Positions 49,696 to 60,811 of a stretch of DNA of 64,000 nt are shown here, piece by piece. How positions within the stretch are numbered: position 1 is the stretch's first letter; each line of letters begins with the position of its first letter. The position numbers were made by a program, and so were the translations under genes. Source of the DNA: Meandrina meandrites (Eukaryota; Cnidaria; Anthozoa; Scleractinia; Meandrinidae); the NCBI GenBank assembly GCA_963693305.1, contig OY855911.1, positions 34,895,439 through 34,959,438 of the forward strand, in the 5' to 3' direction. The notes beneath the pieces are model-generated. The model was not told where the DNA came from. It ran no database searches and was given only the letters and a program-made list of their open reading frames with translations.

Positions 49696-51180
49696 AGGGG
49701 CGAAACGAAACAACACCCTTGGGATCGAATTCCACGAATTCGGTTTCATACCACCATTTTGAGTGGGCTTTTCCAAGCAGGGCAAAAAGCCGGGTTGACG
49801 AACGTCGTCCAATTGCGTTCAAAACGCGTTTTTTCGACTTTCCCCATCGGGGCGAAACGAAACAACACCCTTGGGATCGAATTCCACGAGGTCGGTTTCA
49901 TACCACCATTTTGAGTGGGCTTTTCCAAGCAGGGCAAAAAGCCGGGTTGACGAACGTCGTCCAATTGCGTTCAAAACGCGTTTTTTCGACTTTCCCCATC
50001 GGGGCGAAACGAAACAACACCCTTGGGATCGAATTCCACGAATTCGGTTTCATACCACCATTTTGAGTGGGCTTTTCCAAGCAGGGCAAAAAGCCGGGTT
50101 GACGAACGTCGTCCAATTGCGTTCAAAACGCGTTTTTTCGACTTTCCCCATCGGGGCGAAACGAAACAACACCCTTGGGATCGAATTCCACGAGGTCGGT
50201 TTCATACCACCATTTTGAGTGGGCTTTTCCAAGCAGGGCAAAAAGCCGGGTTGACGAACGTCGTCCAATTGCGTTCAAAACGCGTTTTTTTTGACTTTCC
50301 CCATCGGGGCGAAACGAAAAAACACCCTTAGGATCGAATACCACGAGGTCGGTTTCATACCACCATTTTGAGTGGGCTTTTCCAAGCAGGGCAAAAAGCC
50401 GGGTTGACGAACGTCGTCCAATTGCGTTCAAAACGCGTTTTTCGACTTTCCCCATCGGGGAGAAACGAAACAACACCCTTGGGATCGAATTCCACGTGGT
50501 CGGTTTCATACCACCATTTTGAGTGGGCTTTTCCAAGCAGGGCAAAAAGCCGGGTTGACGAACGTCGTCCAATTGCGTTCAAAACGCGTTTTTTCGACTT
50601 TCCCCATAGGGGCGAAACGAAACAACACCCTTGGGATCGAATTCCACGAATTCGGTTTCATACCACCATTTTGAGTGGGCTTTTCCAAGCAGGGCAAAAA
50701 GCCAGGTTGACGAACGTCGTCCAATTGCGTTCAAAACGCGTTTTTTCGACTTTCCCCATCGGGGCGAAACGAAACAACACCCTTGGGATCGAATTCCACG
50801 AGGTCGGTTTCATACCACCATTTTGAGTGGGCTTTTCCAAGCAGGGCAAAAAGCCGGGTTGACGAACGTCGTCCAATTGCGTTCAAAACGCGTTTTTTCG
50901 ACTTTCCCCATAGGGGCGAAACGAAACAACACCCTTGGGATCGAATTCCACGAATTCGGTTTCATACCACCATTTTGAGTGGGCTTTTCCAAGCAGGGCA
51001 AAAAGCCGGGTTGACGAACGTCGTCCAATTGCGTTCAAAACGCGTTTTTTCGACTTTCCCCATCGGGGCGAAACGAAACAACACCCTTGGGATCGAATTC
51101 CACGAGGTCGGTTTCATACCACCATTTTGAGTGGGCTTTTCCAAGCAGGGCAAAAAGCCGGGTTGACGAACGTCGTCCAA
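49696..51180 (+). repeat. D/E dimers (304 bp)
   Basis: D units (CATCGGGG, GAGGTCGG) alternate with E units (usually CATAGGGG, then GAATTCCACGAATTCGG), giving a 304-bp period. The E head has two EcoRI sites nine bases apart, at unit positions 5 and 14. A T8-B-A insertion interrupts near 50,280-50,600. The mark AAAAAGCCAGGTTG first appears in this block near 50,700. Confidence 0.86.
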
Positions 51181-54100
51181 TTGCGTTCAAAACGCGTTTT
51201 TTCGACTTTCCCCATAGGGGCGAAACGAAACAACACCCTTGGGATCGAATTCCACGAATTCGGTTTCATACCACCATTTTGAGTGGGCTTTTCCAAGCAG
51301 GGCAAAAAGCCGGGTTGACGAACGTCGTCCAATTGCGTTCAAAACGCGTTTTTTCGACTTTTCCCATCGGGGCGAAACGAAACAACACCCTTGGGATCGA
51401 ATTCCACGAGGTCGGTTTCATACCACCATTTTGAGTGGGCTTTTCCAAGCAGGGCAAAAAGCCGGGTTGACGAACGTCGTCCAATTGCGTTCAAAACGCG
51501 TTTTTTCGACTTTCCCCATAGGGGCGAAACGAAACAACACCCTTGGGATCGAATTCCACGAGGTCGGTTTCATACCACCATTTTGAGTGGGCTTTTCCAA
51601 GCAGGGCAAAAAGCCGGGTTGACGAACGTCGTCCAATTGTGTTCAAAACGCGTTTTTTCGACTTTCCCCATCGGGGCGAAACGAAACAACACCCTTGGGA
51701 TCGAATTCCACGAGGTCGGTTTCATACCACCATTTTGAGTGGGCTTTTCCAAGCAGGGCAAAAAGCCGGGTTGACGAACGTCGTCCAATTGCGTTCAAAA
51801 CGCGTTTTTTTTGACTTTCCCCATCGGGGCGAAACGAAAAAACACCCTTAGGATCGAATACCACGAGGTCGGTTTCATACCACCATTTTGAGTGGGCTTT
51901 TCCAAGCAGGGCAAAAAGCCGGGTTGACGAACGTCGTCCAATTGCGTTCAAAACGCGTTTTTTCGACTTTCCCCATAGGGGCGAAACGAAACAACACCCT
52001 TGGGATCGAATTCCACGAGGTCGGTTTCATACCACCATTTTGAGTGGGCTTTTCCAAGCAGGGCAAAAAGCCGGGTTGACGAACGTCGTCCAATTGCGTT
52101 CAAAACGCGTTTTTTCGACTTTCCCCATCGGGGCGAAACGAAACAACACCCTTGGGATCGAATTCCACGAGGTCGGTTTCATACCACCATTTTGAGTGGG
52201 CTTTTCCAAGCAGGGCAAAAAGCCGGGTTGACGAACGTCGTCCAATTGCGTTCAAAACGCGTTTTTTTTTACTTTCCCCATCGGGGCGAAACGAAAAAAC
52301 ACCCTTAGGATCGAATACCACGAGGTCGGTTTCATACCACCATTTTGAGTGGGCTTTTCCAAGCAGGGCAAAAAGCCGGGTTGACGAACGTCGTCCAATT
52401 GCGTTCAAAACGCGTTTTTCGACTTTCCCCATCGGGGAGAAACGAAACAACACCCTTGGGATCGAATTCCACGTGGTCGGTTTCATACCACCATTTTGAG
52501 TGGGCTTTTCCAAGCAGGGCAAAAAGCCAGGTTGACGAACGTCGTCCAATTGCGTTCAAAACGCGTTTTTTCGACTTTCCCCATCGGGGCGAAACGAAAC
52601 AACACCCTTGGGATCGAATTCCACGAGGTCGGTTTCATACCACCATTTTGAGTGGGCTTTTCCAAGCAGGGCAAAAAGCCGGGTTGACGAACGTCGTCCA
52701 TTTGCGTTCAAAACGCGTTTTTTCGACTTTCCCCATAGGGGCGAAACGAAACAACACCCTTGGGATCGAATTCCACGAATTCGGTTTCATACCACCATTT
52801 TGAGTGGGCTTTTCCAAGCAGGGCAAAAAGCCGGGTTGACGAACGTCGTCCAATTGCGTTCAAAACGCGTTTTTTCGACTTTTCCCATCGGGGCGAAACG
52901 AAACAACACCCTTGGGATCGAATTCCACGAGGTCGGTTTCATACCACCATTTTGAGTGGGCTTTTCCAAGCAGGGCAAAAAGCCGGGTTGACGAACGTCG
53001 TCCAATTGCGTTCAAAACGCGTTTTTTCGACTTTCCCCATAGGGGCGAAACGAAACAACACCCTTGGGATCGAATTCCACGAGGTCGGTTTCATACCACC
53101 ATTTTGAGTGGGCTTTTCCAAGCAGGGCAAAAAGCCGGGTTGACGAACGTCGTCCAATTGTGTTCAAAACGCGTTTTTTCGACTTTCCCCATCGGGGCGA
53201 AACGAAACAACACCCTTGGGATCGAATTCCACGAGGTCGGTTTCATACCACCATTTTGAGTGGGCTTTTCCAAGCAGGGCAAAAAGCCGGGTTGACGAAC
53301 GTCGTCCAATTGCGTTCAAAACGCGTTTTTTTTGACTTTCCCCATCGGGGCGAAACGAAAAAACACCCTTAGGATCGAATACCACGAGGTCGGTTTCATA
53401 CCACCATTTTGAGTGGGCTTTTCCAAGCAGGGCAAAAAGCCGGGTTGACGAACGTCGTCCAATTGCGTTCAAAACGCGTTTTTTCGACTTTCCCCATAGG
53501 GGCGAAACGAAACAACACCCTTGGGATCGAATTCCACGAGGTCGGTTTCATACCACCATTTTGAGTGGGCTTTTCCAAGCAGGGCAAAAAGCCGGGTTGA
53601 CGAACGTCGTCCAATTGCGTTCAAAACGCGTTTTTTCGACTTTCCCCATCGGGGCGAAACGAAACAACACCCTTGGGATCGAATTCCACGAGGTCGGTTT
53701 CATACCACCATTTTGAGTGGGCTTTTCCAAGCAGGGCAAAAAGCCGGGTTGACGAACGTCGTCCAATTGCGTTCAAAACGCGTTTTTTTTTACTTTCCCC
53801 ATCGGGGCGAAACGAAAAAACACCCTTAGGATCGAATACCACGAGGTCGGTTTCATACCACCATTTTGAGTGGGCTTTTCCAAGCAGGGCAAAAAGCCGG
53901 GTTGACGAACGTCGTCCAATTGCGTTCAAAACGCGTTTTTCGACTTTCCCCATCGGGGAGAAACGAAACAACACCCTTGGGATCGAATTCCACGTGGTCG
54001 GTTTCATACCACCATTTTGAGTGGGCTTTTCCAAGCAGGGCAAAAAGCCAGGTTGACGAACGTCGTCCAATTGCGTTCAAAACGCGTTTTTTCGACTTTC

Positions 54101-54353
54101 CCCATCGGGGCGAAACGAAACAACACCCTTGGGATCGAATTCCACGAGGTCGGTTTCATACCACCATTTTGAGTGGGCTTTTCCAAGCAGGGCAAAAAGC
54201 CGGGTTGACGAACGTCGTCCATTTGCGTTCAAAACGCGTTTTTTCGACTTTCCCCATAGGGGCGAAACGAAACAACACCCTTGGGATCGAATTCCACGAA
54301 TTCGGTTTCATACCACCATTTTGAGTGGGCTTTTCCAAGCAGGGCAAAAAGCC
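51181..54353 (+). repeat. 1,521-bp (10-unit) higher-order repeat, two copies
   Basis: Sequence 51,181-52,832 is repeated at 52,702-54,353. Shared marks include CTTTTCCCATCGG (near 51,358 and 52,879), TTGTGTTC (near 51,638 and 53,159), T8, a T9 unit, an A unit after CATCGGGGAG, AAAAAGCCAGG and GTCCATTTGCG. The match is bounded by CCAATTG against CCATTTG at 51,180/52,701 and by CCGGG against CCAGG at 52,833/54,354. I saw no internal difference. Confidence 0.9.
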
Positions 54354-56066
54354 AGGTTGACGAACGTCGTCCAATTGCGTTCAAAACGCGTTTTTTCGAC
54401 TTTCCCCATCGGGGCGAAACGAAACAACACCCTTGGGATCGAATTCCACGAGGTCGGTTTCATACCACCATTTTGAGTGGGCTTTTCCAAGCAGGGCAAA
54501 AAGCCGGGTTGACGAACGTCGTCCAATTGCGTTCAAAACGCGTTTTTTCGACTTTCCCCATAGGGGCGAAACGAAACAACACCCTTGGGATCGAATTCCA
54601 CGAATTCGGTTTCATACCACCATTTTGAGTGGGCTTTTCCAAGCAGGGCAAAAAGCCGGGTTGACGAACGTCGTCCAATTGCGTTCAAAACGCGTTTTTT
54701 CGACTTTCCCCATCGGGGCGAAACGAAACAACACCCTTGGGATCGAATTCCACGAGGTCGGTTTCATACCACCATTTTGAGTGGGCTTTTCCAAGCAGGG
54801 CAAAAAGCCGGGTTGACGAACGTCGTCCAATTGCGTTCAAAACGCGTTTTTTCGACTTTCCCCATAGGGGCGAAACGAAACAACACCCTTGGGATCGAAT
54901 TCCACGAATTCGGTTTCATACCACCATTTTGAGTGGGCTTTTCCAAGCAGGGCAAAAAGCCGGGTTGACGAACGTCGTCCAATTGCGTTCAAAACGCGTT
55001 TTTCGACTTTCCCCATCGGGGAGAAACGAAACAACACCCTTGGGATCGAATTCCACGTGGTCGGTTTCATACCACCATTTTGAGTGGGCTTTTCCAAGCA
55101 GGGCAAAAAGCCAGGTTGACGAACGTCGTCCAATTGCGTTCAAAACGCGTTTTTTCGACTTTCCCCATCGGGGCGAAACGAAACAACACCCTTGGGATCG
55201 AATTCCACGAGGTCGGTTTCATACCACCATTTTGAGTGGGCTTTTCCAAGCAGGGCAAAAAGCCGGGTTGACGAACGTCGTCCATTTGCGTTCAAAACGC
55301 GTTTTTTCGACTTTCCCCATAGGGGCGAAACGAAACAACACCCTTGGGATCGAATTCCACGAATTCGGTTTCATACCACCATTTTGAGTGGGCTTTTCCA
55401 AGCAGGGCAAAAAGCCAGGTTGACGAACGTCGTCCAATTGCGTTCAAAACGCGTTTTTTCGACTTTCCCCATCGGGGCGAAACGAAACAACACCCTTGGG
55501 ATCGAATTCCACGAGGTCGGTTTCATACCACCATTTTGAGTGGGCTTTTCCAAGCAGGGCAAAAAGCCGGGTTGACGAACGTCGTCCAATTGCGTTCAAA
55601 ACGCGTTTTTTCGACTTTCCCCATAGGGGCGAAACGAAACAACACCCTTGGGATCGAATTCCACGAATTCGGTTTCATACCACCATTTTGAGTGGGCTTT
55701 TCCAAGCAGGGCAAAAAGCCGGGTTGACGAACGTCGTCCAATTGCGTTCAAAACGCGTTTTTTCGACTTTCCCCATCGGGGCGAAACGAAACAACACCCT
55801 TGGGATCGAATTCCACGAGGTCGGTTTCATACCACCATTTTGAGTGGGCTTTTCCAAGCAGGGCAAAAAGCCGGGTTGACGAACGTCGTCCAATTGCGTT
55901 CAAAACGCGTTTTTTCGACTTTCCCCATAGGGGCGAAACGAAACAACACCCTTGGGATCGAATTCCACGAATTCGGTTTCATACCACCATTTTGAGTGGG
56001 CTTTTCCAAGCAGGGCAAAAAGCCGGGTTGACGAACGTCGTCCAATTGCGTTCAAAACGCGTTTTT
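53847..56066 (+). repeat. 1,063-bp (7-unit) higher-order repeat, two copies
   Basis: Copies start at 53,847 and 54,910. Each has a T5/A unit after CATCGGGGAG, AAAAAGCCAGG, GTCCATTTGCG, then alternating E and D units with a second AAAAAGCCAGG. The first copy overlaps the end of the 1,521-bp repeat, so the 1,063-bp duplication was built on sequence that already belonged to that block. The left junction falls where a B head (CACGAGGTCGG) is replaced by an E head (CACGAATTCGG), and the open frame across it is the longest in the window without being gene-like. Confidence 0.88.
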
Positions 56067-59000
56067 TCGACTTTTCCCATCGGGGCGAAACGAAACAACA
56101 CCCTTGGGATCGAATTCCACGAGGTCGGTTTCATACCACCATTTTGAGTGGGCTTTTCCAAGCAGGGCAAAAAGCCGGGTTGACGAACGTCGTCCATTTG
56201 CGTTCAAAACGCGTTTTTTCGACTTTCCCCATAGGGGCGAAACGAAACAACACCCTTGGGATCGAATTCCACGAATTCGGTTTCATACCACCATTTTGAG
56301 TGGGCTTTTCCAAGCAGGGCAAAAAGCCGGGTTGACGAACGTCGTCCAATTGCGTTCAAAACGCGTTTTTTCGACTTTCCCCATAGGGGCGAAACGAAAC
56401 AACACACTTGGGATCGAATTCCACGAATTCGCTTTCATACCACCATTTTGAGTGGGCTTTTCCAAGCAGGGCAAAAAGCCAGGTTGACGAACGTCGTCCA
56501 ATTGCGTTCAAAACGCGTTTTTTCGACTTTCCCCATCGGGGCGAAACGAAACAACACCCTTGGGATCGAATTCCACGAGGTCGGTTTCATACCACCATTT
56601 TGAGTGGGCTTTTCCAAGCAGGGCAAAAAGCCGGGTTGACGAACGTCGTCCAATTGCGTTCAAAACGCGTTTTTTCGACTTTCCCCATAGGGGCGAAACG
56701 AAACAACACCCTTGGGATCGAATTCCACGAGGTCGGTTTCATACCACCATTTTGAGTGGGCTTTTCCAAGCAGGGCAAAAAGCCGGGTTGACGAACGTCG
56801 TCCAATTGCGTTCAAAACGCGTTTTTTCGACTTTCCCCATCGGGGCGAAACGAAACAACACCCTTGGGATCGAATTCCACGAGGTCGGTTTCATACCACC
56901 ATTTTGAGTGGGCTTTTCCAAGCAGGGCAAAAAGCCGGGTTGACGAACGTCGTCCAATTGCGTTCAAAACGCGTTTTTTTTGACTTTCCCCATCGGGGCG
57001 AAACGAAAAAACACCCTTAGGATCGAATACCACGAGGTCGGTTTCATACCACCATTTTGAGTGGGCTTTTCCAAGCAGGGCAAAAAGCCGGGTTGACGAA
57101 CGTCGTCCAATTGCGTTCAAAACGCGTTTTTTCGACTTTCCCCATCGGGGCGAAACGAAACAACACCCTTGGGATCGAATTCCACGAGGTCGGTTTCATA
57201 CCACCATTTTGAGTGGGCTTTTCCAAGCAGGGCAAAAAGCCGGGTTGACGAACGTCGTCCAATTGCGTTCAAAACGCGTTTTTTTTGACTTTCCCCATCG
57301 GGGCGAAACGAAAAAACACCCTTAGGATCGAATACCACGAGGTCGGTTTCATACCACCATTTTGAGTGGGCTTTTCCAAGCAGGGCAAAAAGCCGGGTTG
57401 ACGAACGTCGTCCAATTGCGTTCAAAACGCGTTTTTTCGACTTTCCCCATAGGGGCGAAACGAAACAACACCCTTGGGATCGAATTCCACGAATTCGGTT
57501 TCATACCACCATTTTGAGTGGGCTTTTCCAAGCAGGGCAAAAAGCCGGGTTGACGAACGTCGTCCAATTGTGTTCAAAACGCGTTTTTTCGACTTTCCCC
57601 ATCGGGGCGAAACGAAACAACACCCTTGGGATCGAATTCCACGAGGTCGGTTTCATACCACCATTTTGAGTGGGCTTTTCCAAGCAGGGCAAAAAGCCGG
57701 GTTGACGAACGTCGTCCAATTGCGTTCAAAACGCGTTTTTTTTGACTTTCCCCATCGGGGCGAAACGAAAAAACACCCTTAGGATCGAATACCACGAGGT
57801 CGGTTTCATACCACCATTTTGAGTGGGCTTTTCCAAGCAGGGCAAAAAGCCGGGTTGACGAACGTCGTCCAATTGCGTTCAAAACGCGTTTTTTCGACTT
57901 TCCCCATAGGGGCGAAACGAAACAACACCCTTGGGATCGAATTCCACGAGGTCGGTTTCATACCACCATTTTGAGTGGGCTTTTCCAAGCAGGGCAAAAA
58001 GCCGGGTTGACGAACGTCGTCCAATTGCGTTCAAAACGCGTTTTTTCGACTTTCCCCATCGGGGCGAAACGAAACAACACCCTTGGGATCGAATTCCACG
58101 AGGTCGGTTTCATACCACCATTTTGAGTGGGCTTTTCCAAGCAGGGCAAAAAGCCGGGTTGACGAACGTCGTCCAATTGCGTTCAAAACGCGTTTTTTTT
58201 GACTTTCCCCATCGGGGCGAAACGAAAAAACACCCTTAGGATCGAATACCACGAGGTCGGTTTCATACCACCATTTTGAGTGGGCTTTTCCAAGCAGGGC
58301 AAAAAGCCGGGTTGACGAACGTCGTCCAATTGCGTTCAAAACGCGTTTTTCGACTTTCCCCATCGGGGAGAAACGAAACAACACCCTTGGGATCGAATTC
58401 CACGTGGTCGGTTTCATACCACCATTTTGAGTGGGCTTTTCCAAGCAGGGCAAAAAGCCAGGTTGACGAACGTCGTCCAATTGCGTTCAAAACGCGTTTT
58501 TTCGACTTTCCCCATCGGGGCGAAACGAAACAACACCCTTGGGATCGAATTCCACGAGGTCGGTTTCATACCACCATTTTGAGTGGGCTTTTCCAAGCAG
58601 GGCAAAAAGCCGGGTTGACGAACGTCGTCCATTTGCGTTCAAAACGCGTTTTTTCGACTTTCCCCATAGGGGCGAAACGAAACAACACCCTTGGGATCGA
58701 ATTCCACGAATTCGGTTTCATACCACCATTTTGAGTGGGCTTTTCCAAGCAGGGCAAAAAGCCGGGTTGACGAACGTCGTCCAATTGCGTTCAAAACGCG
58801 TTTTTTCGACTTTCCCCATAGGGGCGAAACGAAACAACACACTTGGGATCGAATTCCACGAATTCGCTTTCATACCACCATTTTGAGTGGGCTTTTCCAA
58901 GCAGGGCAAAAAGCCAGGTTGACGAACGTCGTCCAATTGCGTTCAAAACGCGTTTTTTCGACTTTCCCCATCGGGGCGAAACGAAACAACACCCTTGGGA

Positions 59001-59123
59001 TCGAATTCCACGAGGTCGGTTTCATACCACCATTTTGAGTGGGCTTTTCCAAGCAGGGCAAAAAGCCGGGTTGACGAACGTCGTCCAATTGCGTTCAAAA
59101 CGCGTTTTTTCGACTTTCCCCAT
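56067..59123 (+). repeat. D/E/B units with a four-unit block repeated at 2,435 bp
   Basis: Sequence 56,076-56,688 reappears at 58,511-59,123 and includes the private AACACACTTGGG with CACGAATTCGCTTTC (near 56,403 and 58,838), where the C of CACCC and the conserved GG of CGGTTTC are both changed. Between the copies lie three T8-B pairs spaced 305 and about 460 bp (T8 near 56,984, 57,283 and 57,742). The 305-bp dimer is one 153-bp T8 unit plus one 152-bp unit. Confidence 0.86.
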
Positions 59124-60745
59124 CGGGGCGAAACGAAACAACACCCTTGGGATCGAATTCCACGAGGTCGGTTTCATACCACCATTTTGAGTGGGCTTTT
59201 CCAAGCAGGGCAAAAAGCCGGGTTGACGAACGTCGTCCAATTGCGTTCAAAACGCGTTTTTTTTGACTTTCCCCATCGGGGCGAAACGAAAAAACACCCT
59301 TAGGATCGAATACCACGAGGTCGGTTTCATACCACCATTTTGAGTGGGCTTTTCCAAGCAGGGCAAAAAGCCGGGTTGACGAACGTCGTCCAATTGCGTT
59401 CAAAACGCGTTTTTTCGACTTTCCCCATCGGGGCGAAACGAAACAACACCCTTGGGATCGAATTCCACGAGGTCGGTTTCATACCACCATTTTGAGTGGG
59501 CTTTTCCAAGCAGGGCAAAAAGCCGGGTTGACGAACGTCGTCCAATTGCGTTCAAAACGCGTTTTTTTTGACTTTCCCCATCGGGGCGAAACGAAAAAAC
59601 ACCCTTAGGATCGAATACCACGAGGTCGGTTTCATACCACCATTTTGAGTGGGCTTTTCCAAGCAGGGCAAAAAGCCGGGTTGACGAACGTCGTCCAATT
59701 GCGTTCAAAACGCGTTTTTCGACTTTCCCCATCGGGGAGAAACGAAACAACACCCTTGGGATCGAATTCCACGTGGTCGGTTTCATACCACCATTTTGAG
59801 TGGGCTTTTCCAAGCAGGGCAAAAAGCCGGGTTGACGAACGTCGTCCAATTGCGTTCAAAACGCGTTTTTTCGACTTTCCCCATAGGGGCGAAACAAAAC
59901 AACACCCTTGGGATCGAATTCCACGAATTCGGTTTCATTCCACCATTTTGAGTGGGCTTTTCCAAGTAGGGCAAAAAGCCAGGTTGACGAACGTCGTCCA
60001 ATTGCGTTCAAAACGCGTTTTTTCGACTTTCCCCATCGGGGCGAAACGAAACAACACCCTTGGGATCGAATTCCACGAGGTCGGTTTCATACCACCATTT
60101 TGAGTGGGCTTTTCCAAGCAGGGCAAAAAGCCGGGTTGACGAACGTCGTCCAATTGCGTTCAAAACGCGTTTTTTCGACTTTCCCCATCGGGGCGAAACG
60201 AAACAACACCCTTGGGATCGAATTCCACGAGGTCGGTTTCATACCACCATTTTGAGTGGGCTTTTCCAAGCAGGGCAAAAAGCCGGGTTGACGAACGTCG
60301 TCCAATTGCGTTCAAAACGCGTTTTTTCGACTTTCCCCATCGGGGCGAAACGAAACAACACCCTTGGGATCGAATTCCACGAGGTCGGTTTCATACCACC
60401 ATTTTGAGTGGGCTTTTCCAAGCAGGGCAAAAAGCCGGGTTGACGAACGTCGTCCAATTGCGTTCAAAACGCGTTTTTTCGACTTTCCCCATCGGGGCGA
60501 AACGAAACAACACCCTTGGGATCGAATTCCACGAGGTCGGTTTCATACCACCATTTTGAGTGGGCTTTTCCAAGTAGGGCAAAAAGCCGGGTTGACGAAC
60601 GTCGTCCAATTGCGTTCAAAACGCGTTTTTTCGACTTTCCCCATCGGGGCGAAACGAAACAACACCCTTGGGATCGAATTCCACGAGGTCGGTTTCATAC
60701 CACCATTTTGAGTGGGCTTTTCCAAGCAGGGCAAAAAGCCGGGTT

Positions 60746-60755
60746 GACGAACGTC
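60746..60755. other. Dyad GACG-AA-CGTC (reference copy)
   Basis: Four-base arms flank AA. In the old F-type units before about 5.5 kb the sequence is GACGAAGGTC, so the right arm is broken. The single G-to-C change at unit position 81 completes the dyad and is then present in nearly every unit to the end of the window. Exceptions include GACGAAGGTC near 29,765, 31,434 and 33,708. The change either hitchhiked with the derived unit or was favoured; the sequence alone cannot distinguish these. Confidence 0.75.
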
Positions 60756-60769
60756 GTCCAATTGCGTTC

Positions 60770-60781
60770 AAAACGCGTTTT
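60770..60781. other. Perfect 12-bp palindrome AAAACGCGTTTT (reference copy)
   Basis: AAAACGCGTTTT is its own reverse complement and contains an MluI site (ACGCGT). It overlaps a second dyad, GCGTT-CAA-AACGC, that starts six bases upstream, so two alternative foldbacks share the AACGC. The element recurs in nearly every unit. Most exceptions are single changes such as ACGTG (near 865 and 19,953), ACTCG (near 34,490) or AACAAG (near 16,324). It is the strongest symmetric element in the conserved half of the unit. Whether anything binds it is unknown. Confidence 0.9.
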
Positions 60782-60811
60782 TTCGACTTTCCCCATCGGG
60801 GCGAAACGAAA
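60781..60811. other. Imperfect dyad centred on CCCC-ATC-GGGG (reference copy)
   Basis: Outer arms TTTCG and CGAAA and inner arms CCCC and GGGG are symmetric about the T of ATC, with a five-base mismatched interior between them. In B and C units, where GAAACAAC is replaced by GAAAAAAC, the outer arms lengthen to eight pairs (TTTTTTCG with CGAAAAAA). Expanded T8 and T9 units lose the CG of the left arm and weaken the dyad. Variants CATAGGGG, CATCGGAG and CATCTTGG fall in or beside the inner loop. Dyads of this kind can extrude as hairpins or cruciforms; formation here is inference. Confidence 0.72.

Noticed and set aside
54737..55387. Longest open frame (216 codons) and hundreds of 60-200-codon frames on both strands
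   Set aside because: They are the same satellite unit read in several frames on both strands. A 152-bp unit shifts frame by two each copy, so frames persist until a stop or a length variant. There is no codon-use signal, no start context and no recognisable domain.
60670..60682. RNA polymerase III B-box (GGATCGAATTCC resembles GGTTCGAATCC)
   Set aside because: It has one mismatch and one extra base, and no A-box at a suitable distance upstream; only AGTGG resembles part of an A-box. No tRNA or SINE structure is present.
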